DNA of 64,000 nt from Macrobrachium rosenbergii (GCF_040412425.1 NC_089782.1:24735122-24799121); one strand, 5' to 3'; positions 34,192 to 49,319 are shown, counted from the first letter of the stretch. A program made the numbers and translations. The notes: a model not told the origin generated them from the letters alone.

Positions 34192-34535
34192 TTAACTCCT
34201 GGAAATGAGCCTCAGTGGTTTCCAAGTACTCATCCCAGGCAGCGCTTTGTAGTTAGGGATGGTGTGTCTTGTATGTGAGAAAGTGTCATGTGTGGTTCGG
34301 AGTGTTATTAAAATAGGAAGGTGGTCTGATGATAGGTCTGTTTGTGTTTTCCATGTGACTGATGGCGCTATGTTGGGTGAGCAAAATGTTATGTCTAAAG
34401 TGAGACTAAAGTTGGCTTGGTGGGTATGTGTGTGTGCATATCTGTGTTGTTTAGTATGTATAGCTGGTCTAATTGTGTTGAGATGTCTGTGCCTCTTTGT
34501 GTGATGTCTTGGTGGGCATTGTAGATACCTGTAAT
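34192..34535 (-). pseudogene. LINE endonuclease C-terminal fragment
   Basis: Retains LTLDITFCSPNIAPSVTW and TDLSSDHLPILITL, the C-terminal part of the APE-type endonuclease with its SDH motif. The N-terminal half of the endonuclease and any ORF1 are missing, consistent with 5' truncation at insertion. Confidence 0.8.
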
Positions 34536-35440
34536 GTGTACATACAGTCAAATTTTGAAGATATCTCCTCAGCAGCCGGGCAAAATTTGAATTTTCCACC
34601 TGAGGGATACAAAAATGATAGCATTTGCGAAAGGTTAGCTGAATCCTAATTCATAAAACTAATTTGTAAGGGTTTGTAAGTTATATCATATTTTTTAAGG
34701 GTCAAAACAAGGCTCCTAATTGCCCATATTACTAATACTACAGTATACACTGACAACAACAAAGGAAAAATGATCTTGTAACTATATTACAACCAAAAAA
34801 TTATCTCCCGGCTTTGAGTAGTTTATTTCTCCTATTTTATTAACAACGACACCTAAAAACTAGTTAAAATATATCCATAATCGATATAAATCCTGTATGT
34901 TGCACTGTCGTTCAATTATGAAGCCTGTTATACAACAAAAATTGTTTTTGATAACCACAATAAAATAGTTAATAATCTACTACAATACACATTTTTCTAT
35001 GTACACTTTGCTGACAGGAAATGAGACTTACGGACAAGAAGCTATGATAAATAAACCTAAAAATAATGTGAAGTCCTTCAAGACCTTCATGAAACACCCT
35101 GTTGCCACCTGAACCCAGGTCCCTGACTTGAATGTGACAGGCTGTGCCACTATGCATTATTATAGCTTATATTTTGTCTTTACATATACCGCACAGGATA
35201 TTAACTGTCATTTCAAGACATGGGTTAATGCCTTTACCCATGAAAAACCATGAGATGACTTTACCCATGACAAACAATTAAATCACCAATAAGAAGTCAA
35301 AGGGTACCACAAAGATAAACCAAGGTAAAAATGTTAATGTACCATAACACAAGATCTAGAATGAAGAGAATACTATGTTCATCAGAAGAATCTGAGATAA
35401 ACACTCATCATCATATTATGTACTGTACAGCTGTAGAAGC
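34536..35440. other. Spacer between LINE relics, nothing recognised
   Basis: AT-rich DNA with short ORFs only. A few lines resemble neither the LINEs nor host exons. Confidence 0.4.
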
Positions 35441-36219
35441 AAACCAAGAGTATGGTTACTGGAAAGAAAACAAAAAATACAGTCAGGAAAGTGGTCATGT
35501 GGAATCTGTGGGGAGGGTGTGAAGAGTGAAATCAGTATTATGTAATGAATGTAACAATTAGAGTTAGATGCTCAGAATTACAGAATGTACTTGGATTAAG
35601 TAATTTTTTATCAAATTTTTAAGAGAAAACGGGGGGAAGAGGAAGGTGCAGCACCACGTTGAGTTGGAAAAGCAGGTCTTAGAAGAGATAAAACACTTCT
35701 AATACTTCTATACATACTAGACTGTGAATCCTGTACAGTACTGAAAGGTTAGTACAGAAAACAAACAGCAACAGCCTGGATAAAGTGGAAAGAGAGTACT
35801 AGACTACTAAACCACTGATAAATAAAAGCATACCATCAATAAACAGCAAAAACTAATGATGCTGCACATAGCTTGTACTACTTTATTCATGGGCTTTGAC
35901 AATAATATGGAGATTTTGAGATGTGACAACATACAGCTAAGATTCATAGTATAGTTGCAAGTTCTTATGAATAAAGAAAGTGTCTAGCAACCAGAGAATG
36001 GCTTAAATCTCCGACTGCGGTAATTTGGACACGTGATCAAATGAAGTGAGGAACTTTTTGTCCGAACAGTAATGCTGAAGATATGGAAGTGGCAGGAAAA
36101 ACACCAGGTATAGTATGCCAATGAAATCACTGGAAAAAAGAATAAATGATGACCTAGATTACATGGGAATTCAGGTAATTAGTACACATGACAGAATAGA
36201 GCTGGGAGAACTCATTTCA
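35441..36219 (+). mobile_element. Highly degenerate LINE relic with Cys-rich domain
   Basis: Pieces in several frames match the tail of a LINE family common in arthropods: KSMVTGKK, then KWSCGICGEGVKSEISIM with CNEC (Cys-rich, PHD-like, from 35489), then AWIKWKESTRLL near 35780, then FGHVIK at 36024-36041 and KSLEKRINDDLDYMG...DRIELGELI to 36219. These correspond to family motifs of the kind CG.C..GV, A...W..W.., FGHV.R and W.D.V..DL. Many stops and indels show an old copy. Confidence 0.6.
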
Positions 36220-38168
36220 TGTCTAACTCCACAAAGGGTAATGATGAGTATGCATGTCCTTACCTTGGATATATTCAACAGTCTAATTAAACTGTAACTT
36301 CATGGTCTGAACTTCAGTCACACTGACTTGGTCTGATTTGAATTTCTGGCCTCCATGCCAATACTTAGCTCTTAGTCAAGCCCCAAGTTATCTGTTTAGG
36401 AGAGAATACAGGAAATGTAATTTTTTCATAACATCTTATTACTAAAAAACCATACAAAAATTAGATATCAAAAGTAAAAAACTAAATACAGTACTGTTGT
36501 TAGTAGTTTGCATCATTATTATAAATTTTCACACAATGGCCTAAGCTTGTAATAAAAGATAAATTTTAAATGCAGAATTTGAACAGAGACAAATGAAGAT
36601 GAGGCAACTACAGAAATTTCAATAAGTGTTCGAGTTATTGTTTACAACACAATATGGGATAGCCTATTTACTGAGATACTGCATCATTCACTAACCTAGC
36701 TCTTTTCATAATGTCACATTGTGAACGCTTGTTCTCATCAAATTTGGCTGATGAATGATCAACTCCTTTTAATCCTATAGAAACTCAAATGACTAATTCT
36801 ATGAATTTTGTAAATTTTATACTGTACACACTAGAAATTTTGTCACTAAATTTTGTTTGCTTTACTCATATTCACAGACAAAGTGACATTTCTTTCCTAA
36901 AAACTGTAATTTGACATGTTTTCCAAACTAATAAACTTCAGTTAAGGACTGCTTTAATGCTGAGGTCTCATCTCTGAATGATGGATATACATTCTTGACA
37001 TTAGAGCAAATAAAATTTAGATTCAATCAACAGATACTAAGAATCACTTGTCAGAGGTGACAGTTTTCAATATGAACAGAGATGTATCCAACACATCAAA
37101 GCTTCAGACATCTGTTTTCAAAAAAAAATAGGCTGTTTGCATAACTTTTCCTTTTCGTGTTGAAAGTGCATAAATTATATGAACTCTGATATAGGAGGGT
37201 TTGTTACTCAATTAACCTAAAGGTTTAATTAGTATGTAGTACAGTGTGACTATACGGTCCATACTAGGCAACCTAGTACTATACTACTCTATGTTAAGTT
37301 ATTAACACAGTTAATGAATAGTTTAATTCTCGTATGGCTGGTCCACTGGGTTTACTCTTAATAATTATATTAGAACCTATATAATAGATTTCAACTCCTT
37401 AAAAATTCAATACATAACTGGATAAACTGGGGATGCTGAGGATCTGACAATATTCCTTTATAGGATTCATTTCCAAAACTCGATACACACTGCTGGTTGA
37501 CAAATGAAAAACAACTATAGATGTTTAACTGTAAGTGCTGTTCTGTATTCAGGGACTGAGTGGTGTGAGTTATTCATCACATACCCGTCAACTGCCATTT
37601 GGAATATGTATACCAGTCTGAAATTATAACATTGCTAGACCACACCTAAGCTATCTATCTACACCCCTGGTGGAAGGTTTAGTAAATGGTTACAGTATAC
37701 TGTAGACTAGAAGAGTAGACTAAAGAAATAAGAAGGGAGAGATGAGAGAGAGCTTTTGTGATTGTTACTGGTTTAAAAGTAAGAAGACACATAACACACA
37801 CATAGCACATCCTCAAGCATCACTTTGTGTATTGCTTTTAATCGCTGGTACAGATACGTCATCAGTTCAATAGATTATGATAGGTGTGTAGATGGGCAAA
37901 CATTCATGTTTTTTGTAAGCTCTCCATTATTGGTGGAAATACATGCTTCAGTACACATCACTGCAATTTTTTAATTTTCAATAGCTGATAGACATAGTGT
38001 CATATCTATCTCCAACTGGCTATAGCTGGAAAGTATCCTTGCAATCACGTTTTCCCCTCTTAGTACAGTCGCTATTTTGAACTGTTCTCTGTACGCGATG
38101 CTTTACTCCTAACACGTGGTTTTCATTGCAGCATTGCAGGTGCTTTTATACCTGTGTTTTGTGCTTTG
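36220..38168. other. AT-rich spacer, nothing recognised
   Basis: No open frame longer than about 60 codons, and no repeat or transposon motif recognised. Confidence 0.4.
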
Positions 38169-39135
38169 AGTCCTAAAAGGCTGAGGAAGGTGTTGATCCT
38201 TCAGAGAAAGTTTGAAATCACCTGGAGAATCAAGGCAGGCTGCCTACGGTACATATCATGGAAGAGTATGGCATTGCTGGTCATTTATTAGCCTCCTAAT
38301 AAATCTGCACTCACTCAGCCAATGGACCAAAGTGGTGTTATTTCAACAAAACAGCTATACCGGAGGAAGTTCCTAGAGGAGATGATGGTAGTGTTCAAGG
38401 ACAAGAAAGAGAAAATGCAAGGCTTGGATACAAGGGGGAAATGGACACTGGAGAGTCTTCAAAGGTATTAGCGTGAAGTGTGCCATCTACAACTCCGCAG
38501 ATGCTTGGAAGGACATCACTATACAGACCCTTGACCACACCTGGAACCATATCCTGAAGGAAAATGAAGCATGATGGACTTCCAGGGTTTCAAAGTCAAC
38601 AACTCCCATGCCAAACTTGCAAATGGAAGCGACGACATTCCCAAGGATGACATACAGGAGTGGCTGGATGACGATGGTGGTGACCCTGGCTTCCAACTTT
38701 AGTCCGATAGCATGATAGCTGCTGCAGTTTATGCTGATGACTAGGAACCCCCTGAAGACGACGACAACGATGACGAAGGGGACAAGGCTGTTTCACACGA
38801 GCACCTTTGTAAATGCACATGTGCATAGTCTTCGATATGTTTGTTGGGATCATGCAGAACCCCAACGTCAAGCCAAACTAGAGCCCTGAGTCCTTGAACA
38901 TGGAACGTCACTGAGAAGTAGAATTGCCGTTTGTGTCATCAGAGTACCCTCGAACCTTCAACAGCTTCTTCCTCTATTGTACTTCTTTAGTAACTCAGTT
39001 GTTCAGCTTGGATATACAGGCAAGTACACCTCTCAGCACCTCTATGCCTCTTCCTGCCAGTTCACCACACAGTGTCTCCTGGGAGTCACAGGAGGCATAG
39101 GAGGCAGCAAATGCCAGTCTCGATGACAAATTTTT
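38169..39135 (+). pseudogene. Tigger/jerky-like (pogo superfamily) transposase relic, internally deleted
   Basis: Starts with SPKRLRKVLILQRKFEI and, after a frameshift, VHIMEEYGIAG (ATG at 38258), matching the N-terminal psq/CENP-B helix-turn-helix (KRK...L..K..I......G......EYGI). It then jumps to QLYRRKFLEEMMVVFKDK, TRGKWTLESL and CAIYNSADAWKDITIQTLDH, which match the C-terminal part of the DDE_1 domain of Tigger/jerky proteins. The following acidic region (KDDIQEWLDDD, EPPEDDDNDDEGDK) and a Ser/Thr/Pro-rich end also fit. Most of the DDE core is absent, and stops and frameshifts are frequent. Terminal inverted repeats were not found. Confidence 0.6.
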
Positions 39136-39440
39136 TAAAAGTCCAGTCATCATAAACATTAAGGGCAGCTCACACAGGTAAGTTACAGAGAAAAGGTTTG
39201 GTTTTATTTTTACTGTTTTCCCTATTTACAGAATAATGTTTGTAAGCTTATTTTTTTTCTGTGTATATTGTACTAATGTTCAATGGGTTTAAGCAAAATA
39301 AGAAAAAAAGTGATACCCATAGTGTACTGCACATATGACACCTACCGTGTTGTGTGTTACGTACGAGAGAAAAATAAAAGGGATTTAATGGGTTCTGGCA
39401 CAATAGGAAAAAGAAAGAGGTGTACTGTAAGTATCACGCC

Positions 39441-39826
39441 TGTAAAGTCCCCGCTCAACGCGTTCTCTGTGGAGAACATCCCATTCTCTGCGGTGCCTTT
39501 CCGCGACCTAAGGTCGAACGGAATATATATTTATCATCACAATTATAAACTATGTACTGTATATGTTGTCTTTCCAAGCAATCATTTATTATGTACAAGT
39601 AACAAGTTATTTATTTCTTATGTCAGACATTGTTTATCACTATGTTCTATGTATGAACCTGTCCTGTTTTTTAAGGAACTAGTTTGACCTCAGGTCACCT
39701 GTAAATCTTTGTACCATCAGTCTCTGCACACTACGCAGATGTCCACATCCCGCTTTATAAGCAGCTATTTTTCATCAATAAATCAGCAGTACTTGTCTCC
39801 CTGCTCATTATTTTGCACCTCTCTCT
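39441..39826 (+). repeat. 5' LTR
   Basis: Begins TGTAAAGTCCCCGCTC. It contains a TATA-like TTTATAA at 39754-39760 and AATAAA at 39777-39782. The end is set by loss of similarity to the 3' copy at a CTCTCTCT run, so it is uncertain by a few bases. Confidence 0.9.
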
Positions 39827-39829
39827 GAG

Positions 39830-39846
39830 TAGTGACCCCAGAGTGG
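39830..39846 (+). other. Primer binding site, tRNA-Trp type
   Basis: TAGTGACCCCAGAGTGG sits 3 bp after the 5' LTR. It matches TGGTGACCCC, the complement of the tRNA-Trp 3' end, at 9 of 10 positions, then diverges. tRNA-Trp priming is typical of CsRn1-clade Gypsy elements. Confidence 0.6.
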
Positions 39847-40242
39847 TCTTGAAGCCATTAACAGACCCCAAACGGCAACTAAATCTTGGCCCAATGAACC
39901 TAATCCATGCTCCTAACGGACTAACTCGGCACTCTAACAGCGTTCTGGCATTAACTGACCCTTGTCGGCAAGTTGCCAACGTCATTAGTGGACCCACAGC
40001 ATGCCTCCCCAGCGTGTATTGGCGTGGGTTGTTCAACACACTCCAAGTGAGAGAGCGAAGAGAGGCATGGACGGAGACATTCCCAACCACGCATAAATTA
40101 CCACGAACCTCTCGGAGGCAGACACCCTCCCTCGCAACTTTCTCTCATGCACCTCCTCAGTACCGCCACCCCACTCCAATGGCTCCCTCGACCAACCAAA
40201 GACAGCCCCAATATAAGGCTGCAGTCATTCACCAGGAAATAC

Positions 40243-40539
40243 ATGGCGTCTTGGTTCTACAGGGTAGGGGCATTCAAATAAGTAGGCCTGACTGATGAGG
40301 TGTTGAAGGTGGACATTGCCATTAACGCCCTCCCCGAGAAGATTTATAAGAAGATCGCCCCATGGTTGATGACGACGACGGTCCCTACCACCTTCAGAAC
40401 TGAAATCCACTCTGTCGAGACCTGCTCCCTGCCGGTCTCTGAGAGAGCGCCCATGCCCTCGACCTCACCCCTCAACTCCCCGGCAGGAGAAACCCTCTTA
40501 GAAGTGTGGCAGCCCTCCAGGACCTCGTCCCCTCCCTGA
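40243..40539 (+). pseudogene. Gypsy gag fragment
   Basis: Frame reads MASWFYRVGAFK, an in-frame TAA at 40279, then VGLTDEVLKVDIAINALPEK and IYKKIAPWLM. This is the W.F....F......ALP...... capsid block of Gypsy gag. A weak basic/Cys remnant follows near 40800-40930, but a complete zinc knuckle is not preserved. Confidence 0.75.
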
Positions 40540-40989
40540 GACTATTAGCAGCAGCAAGCGCCAAAGGAAATCAGTCTGGTCGAGGAGAGATCTTCCTGGC
40601 AGCTACTGCGGAGGTCCGTGGGCAATCACGGATGCGCCCACACCCTGCGGTGAGGACTTAATCAGGTTGGCAGCAGGATTTGACTCCACGAAGGCAGCCT
40701 GGCGGGCGGCCACGTCCCCACACCCCGCTCAACTGCCTCCTGCCAGAGGACCCCACCACGGAGCCCGTCCTCCATTGAGCAGAAAAGGTCATCCCACCAC
40801 CAGAGGAAGGGCCTGGGCTATGCTATTTCCACGGAGGGTTCGGGAGAGCTGGCTGAAAAGTGCTAAGCCCCCTGTCCTTTTTCTTCCCTTCAAAAAAAGG
40901 ATGCGGCGCGTGACCCCAAAGGCCGCCGTGCAGCAGCAACAAAAATACCTGGAGGCCCCTTACCAGGGTTCTATGTCACAACGCGGTCT

Positions 40990-41200
40990 GGCAGGATGAT
41001 GTTGGTTGACACTGAGGCATGGGTCGGTGTTTCCACCTTCAGGACCTCAGGCGACTGCCGGACCCGACTACCTGCCTCTGACGGCCGCGAACGGTCCTCC
41101 ATCGTCTCCTACAGCAACAAGCTCCTGTCGATCTCCATCCCTGGCCAGAGGTACAACTGGGAGTTCATCATCAGACGTCAGACTCCACTCCTGAGGTGGA
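40990..41200 (+). pseudogene. Gypsy protease fragment
   Basis: RMMLVDTEAWVGV carries the retropepsin LVDTGA site with Gly replaced by Glu. A frameshift follows, then SVFPPSGPQATAG and PDYLPLTAANG. Inactive as read. Confidence 0.7.
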
Positions 41201-41337
41201 CTTCTCACCCACTTCAGTCGCAGTTGATGTCGTCGCAAACGCCTGCTAGACACCCAGTCTGCCAGTTCCTGCCCTTGTCGCCAGGCCCAAGGAGCCCACC
41301 ATCATTCCATCACGCCCCACCAGTATGGTTCCTTCCT

Positions 41338-41960
41338 GAAGAGTTCCCGGAGGTCTTTAAACCCAGGATATACCACCATATTAAGGAAGGGCCACCCGAC
41401 ACGCGGGTTCCGCGGCTTCCCATAGAGCCTTCAGGAGGGCAAAGGGCCTTCGTGAGAGATGGAAAGGATGGCACATGCAAAAGGCTCCCAGCCTGTGGGC
41501 TTCCCCTCTTCATGGTGCAAGCAGGCAGCACCTGGAGGCCCTGCAGCACTACAGGTGGCTGAACCTGGCAAAGAACGGGACTAATACCCGCCCGAACATG
41601 CAGGACCTGATGGCCTCTTTCCACGGGGCCAGGATATTCTCAAATGACCTATAAAATCTTATTTTCAGGTCCCAGTAGCTTCGGAGGACAGCCCCACGCC
41701 TTCTCCACCTTCGGCCTAAGGAACGTGGGTGCGACCTTCCAGAGGTTGATGGACAGCATCCTGGGGGACCTGGACTTCTGCGTCTGTTAAGTAGACGGTA
41801 TCCTAATCTTTCAGGTCCCAGGAGGAACACCTGCGAAACATCCGGAAGGTCCTTGCAGTGCCCTAAGCAGGAGAATGGCCTGCCGTCCAGGTTTGACAAT
41901 TGCACCCTCTGATGCCGAGAAGGTGGAGTTCTGGGCCACAGACATCCCCGGAGGGTGTCC
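41338..41960 (+). pseudogene. Gypsy reverse transcriptase fragment
   Basis: Contains FPEVFKPRIYHHIKEGPPDT, TWRPC, YRWLNLAKN, NMQDLMASFHGARIFS, FSTFGLRNVGATFQRLMDSI and LGDLDFCVC, then TAA GTA GAC GGT (41788-41799) in place of the Tyr-Val-Asp-Asp codons. Two of the four YVDD positions are changed (Tyr to stop, last Asp to Gly). At least three frame changes occur. Confidence 0.85.
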
Positions 41961-42320
41961 GCATGTCATCGGTCAGAGCTGTCAGAAGTTCCCCACCCTA
42001 CCATCAGGGCCGCTCCACCTCATGGCAGAAGATTCATCCCAGGGATCATTCCTGACAGGGATGGTCAAAGACTACTGACCAGCAGAAGGCTTTTCCTCCA
42101 GAAGGATTCATCTTTGGCCCACCAGGATCTCCAGTGCTCCTCCAGCTGATGACGGACCATGGCCCCTGACAGTTCTGGAACAGAAGGATGACCTTCTTCA
42201 GTCTTCAAACCCGCTGAGTGTGGGGACCCACAGCAGAAGGCTTTCTCCTGACGGAAGGCCTCCTCTGCTAAAGCAACATCTTTTGGCCACCAGGATCTCA
42301 GTGCCCCCCCTCCAGCTAAC

Positions 42321-43025
42321 ACGGACGCCAGCAATGTCGCCTGCGGGGCAGTTCTGGAACAGATCATCAGATGGACCCTTCAGCCCATTACCTTCTTTAG
42401 TAGGAGGCTAAACCCTGCTGAGTCCCGCTACAGCACCTTCAACCGAGAACTCTTTGCAGCATACCAGGTGGTACAGCACTTCAAGTTCCTCCTGGAGGGG
42501 ACACCCTTCACAATATGGACCAACCACCAGCTGCTGGTCCACGCCTTCACGAAGCTGGACGATGCATGGTCCTCTAGGCAGCAGTGGCACCTCACAGCCA
42601 TCGCGGAGTTCACCTGCACCATCAGGTACCTCCCTGGCAGGAAGAACCTGGTAGCTGACACCCTCTCGAGGATCGAGATCGATTCTGTACAGCTCAGGAT
42701 CGATTACAGGTTTTCGCCCACGAATAAGCTGCTGGACCCTGGAGACCCCAGCCTGCCCTACAGCCGTCACATCGCTGAAGTGGAAGGACATGCCCTTCAG
42801 CTCAGAAGGATCAACATTACTGAGCGATATCAGTACCGGACGCACCCAGCCCCTGGTACCCACCTCCAGAAGTTGGTTGGTTTTTCGACATCATCCACAG
42901 CCTATTCCCACTCTCGGGACGACAGCCAGGCTGCTGACGGAGAAGTTCGTCTGTACGGCATGCGAGACGCGACGGCCTGGGCAAGACAATGTACGCAGTG
43001 TCAGACCAAGTGGCGTACAATTTAA
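42321..43025 (+). pseudogene. Gypsy RNase H region and start of integrase
   Basis: The longest intact frame of the element. TDASNVACGAVLEQ gives the first catalytic Asp. NRELFAAYQVVQHFKFLLEG, FTIWTNHQLLVHAF (the usual T-D-H-K appears as T-N-H-Q) and RYLPGRKNLVADTLSRIEID follow, all RNase H blocks. The Asp-to-Asn change in TDHK would impair activity. The frame ends at TAA in the integrase zinc-binding region (QCTQCQTKW). Confidence 0.88.
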
Positions 43026-43985
43026 TGGGGGTGGGCGATTCCCCAGTCAAGAGGCATTTTTGGTACATCCACGTCAACGTAGTAGGACCTCTTCCCCATC
43101 AGGAGGACCCAGATACCTACTGAAAGTCGTCGACCGCTCCACCAGATGGCCCAGACTACGCCTCATGGAAGAAGCTACCTCAGTGCATGTGAAGCCCTCC
43201 TCTCAGCCAGTTCGGTGTCCCGGACAACATAACGACAGACAGGGGACCCGCTTTCCTGTCCGAGTTGTGGACCGCTCTGGCATGTCTAATAGGGACCACT
43301 CACCACAGCACCACCGCCTACAACCCTGCAGCCAACAGAATGGTGGAAAGGTTCCTGAGTCTCTGGCGTCCCCTCATGGCTTGTTGCTCTTCTGAAAACT
43401 GAAGGTACCAGCTACCCTGGGTCCTCCTCGGGTTGAGGACCAGCCCAGGAGCCAACGGGCGACCCTCCCCGCAGAAAAAGTCTATGGGGAGACTCTGGTC
43501 GTCCCAGGGGAAAACCTGCTGTCGCAGAGAACAGGATGGCATAGGAATACAGAGGCTCCAAGACAAGGTTGGAAATTTCGCCCCTGCCAGAACACATTCA
43601 TAACAGGATGTCCCCTTCATCCCCTCCCCGACCTGAGATGTCCTCCCTCCACCACGTCTTCGTCAGGGATGATGCCGTACGCCCACCCTTCACCAGACCC
43701 TACAGAGAGGACCTTTCCTAGTCCTGGAAAGGAACAAGAAGGCATTCCGAACATCCACCCATGGGCAGAAAGACTGGGTGTCGATTGATCATCTCAAACC
43801 CGCATTCCTGGAGGGGGTGCAACGGAGCAGACCCCAAGATCTCCTTCAGGATACGGCAGCCCCTCAAACAACCCAGGTCTCAGGAAGGAGGCGAGGGCGT
43901 CCCCAGAAACCCAGAAACCTGACGAAAATGCACCACAACAAACCACTGCAGAAGACATTGGGGAAGGCGACCACCCTCTCCAGTT
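43026..43985 (+). pseudogene. Gypsy integrase core and C-terminus, frame-broken
   Basis: Broken frames give RYLLKVVDRSTRWPRL, QFGVPDNITTDRGPAF, TTAYNPAANRMVERF, LPWVLLGLRT and a chromatin-binding-type end with VSIDHLKPAFLEG (43778 on). These follow the D,D,E core and GPY/F-like tail of Gypsy integrases. Confidence 0.85.
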
Positions 43986-44060
43986 GACATCAAGAAAGAG
44001 AGGCCCCGTTCATCGCCCCAGAAGATACTGCACCTGGTTTAATCAGACGTTACCTCTGTC

Positions 44061-44074
44061 TTGGGGGGGAGTAT
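44061..44074 (+). other. Polypurine tract
   Basis: TTGGGGGGGAGTAT directly before the TGTAAAG start of the 3' LTR. It is the expected plus-strand primer position. Confidence 0.7.
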
Positions 44075-44455
44075 TGTAAAGCTCCCGCTCAGTGTGTTCT
44101 CTGTGGAGAACATCCCGTTTTCTGCGGTGCTTTTCCGTGACCTAAGGTCGAGTGGAATATATATTTATCATCACAATTATAAACTATGTATATGTTGTCT
44201 TTCCAAGCAATCATTTATTATGTACAAGTAACAAGTTATTTATTTCATATGTCAGACATTGTTTATCACTATGTTCTCTGTATGAACCTGTCCTGTTTTT
44301 TAAGGAACTAGTTTGACCTCAGGTCACCTGTAAATCTTTGTACCAGCTGTCTCTGCGCACTACGCAGACGTCCGCATCCCACTTTAAAAGCAGTTATTTT
44401 TTATCAATAAATCAGCAATAGTTGTCTCCCTACTCACTATTTCGCATCTCTCTCA
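44075..44455 (+). repeat. 3' LTR
   Basis: Begins TGTAAAGCTCCCGCTC immediately after a G-rich polypurine tract. It lacks a 5-bp segment present in the 5' copy near ATGTA(CTGTA)TATG. The TATA-like box has changed to TTTAAAA. Ends TCTCTCA. Confidence 0.9.

Positions 44456-48163
<3,708 letters not shown>

Positions 48164-48247
<84 letters not shown>
48164..48247. repeat. (TC)n microsatellite
   Basis: About 41 uninterrupted units. Confidence 0.98.
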
Positions 48248-48250
<3 letters not shown>

Positions 48251-49319
48251 TGCTGTACATTGCGAAATGGTTTTTATACGTAACACTGGTTTCATAATTT
48301 GCATTTAATGGATGGATCTGATGCACTCTTCCACATTTTACTGTATGTTTTTTACTGGTTTCTTCTCTTCTTAATGAAAAAATTTCTTCTGTAAGAGCAA
48401 CCTGATGGTAATTTTTTCTGGGCTGGTTTCACTTAAATATTAATAACAGTAATGTATACAACATTAAATGAAAACATCTGCAGTTCCTAAAATTATCAAA
48501 ATTTATTGTGAAAAAAATGTATATCTAGGCTAAACACTTTTCCTTCTTCCAAAAGAACTAAAAGGGCAAGTTAACAGATCAACAACAACAAAAGATAATT
48601 TCCTTTCTTCCAAGACGAAAAGGTCCGTGTAAAATACAAGACATTAGAGCTTAATCTACACATGAAGACAGTGCCACATAATCTTATCACCACTTAGTCT
48701 TTTTAATTTATTATTGTCTACGCATGAAGAATTATATTACCTATGCATGCATAATTATACTGTTTATGCATGCAAAAGTATTTTGTCTCTGCCTGTAAAT
48801 TATTCTTGCTGAGTCTCAGAACTCATAGGAGATACATAAATGAACAGAGCTATATTGTAGATAGACAGATATATACTACTTACTGTTCTTGCAAACTTTA
48901 GTTTCAAGATTCATGGTTTCACCCTTTTCTTGGCACAGATTTCCTGCAAGTTAAAAGCGAGAGAGAGAGAGAGGATTATCACATGGAGTCTACTCGAAGG
49001 AATCATCCGAGGTCTACAGACCTACAATACGAATTCTCTCACCATCGGCCTGGGTTTTATACTGTGAGACCGAAGACACCATTGTATAATTTGGACACTG
49101 GCCAGAGTTGGATACGTATGCTAAAGTACACAATCCATCCGGGAAGAAGATATGTATCGTGACTTTAACATGATTACGTAGTATCTAAACGTAAGTTATT
49201 AAATAATTCGAAGAAATAACACTTATAGAACGAGTGACATTGAACAGGAGGTTAGGCGCCAGCCTTCATCGATTTTACAAGTGTAAACGATTCTGTAGTG
49301 TCCGTGACGTCTCTCCAGG

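Larger units (their letters stand above)
31880..34535 (-). mobile_element. 5'-truncated Jockey-like LINE (non-LTR retrotransposon), frame-broken
   Basis: Read on the - strand from high to low coordinates. It begins inside an APE endonuclease domain (YNAHQDITQRGTD, then TFCSPNIAPS and the SDHLPI motif near 34330). A reverse transcriptase follows: KIIALLKLNKTPTQAASYRP, ITLLCTPSKVVERLIL, motif A IDISKAFDAI near 33215, NGVPQGSVLSPTLFNLFMHD, and catalytic YADD at 32998-33009. Then comes the thumb/connection region (SAINYASPAWHPAISNTQLN) and a C-terminal CCHC-like CPLCQVSPHTITHLLVDCP near 32050, ending at a stop at 31913-31915. Segments lie in different frames, so it is not functional as read. GT-rich + strand composition reflects a strong A+C bias of the element's coding strand. 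Confidence 0.88.
39441..44455 (+). mobile_element. Ty3/Gypsy LTR retrotransposon (CsRn1-like), defective
   Basis: Two LTRs (39441-39826 and 44075-44455), a tRNA-Trp-type primer binding site, and a gag-pol order of gag, protease, RT, RNase H, integrase, all on +. Best-preserved blocks are gag AINALPEKIYKKIAPWLM, RNase H with TDASNVACGAVLEQ, and integrase with GVPDNITTDRGPAF and TTAYNPAANRMVERF. The coding region is split by many indels and stops, and the RT catalytic YVDD reads stop-Val-Asp-Gly at 41788-41799. Primer choice and integrase style fit the CsRn1 clade. The LTRs differ at roughly 28 of 380 positions by my hand alignment (about 93 percent identity), so the insertion is not recent. 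Confidence 0.9.

Noticed and set aside
34969..35157. Possible tRNA-like text around GGTCCCTGACTTGAATGTGACAGG
   Set aside because: No cloverleaf, A box or B box could be made from it.
39441..44455. Integrase and RT pieces considered as a host-domesticated gene
   Set aside because: LTRs, PBS and PPT frame the region and the coding frames are heavily broken, so it is a decayed retrotransposon.
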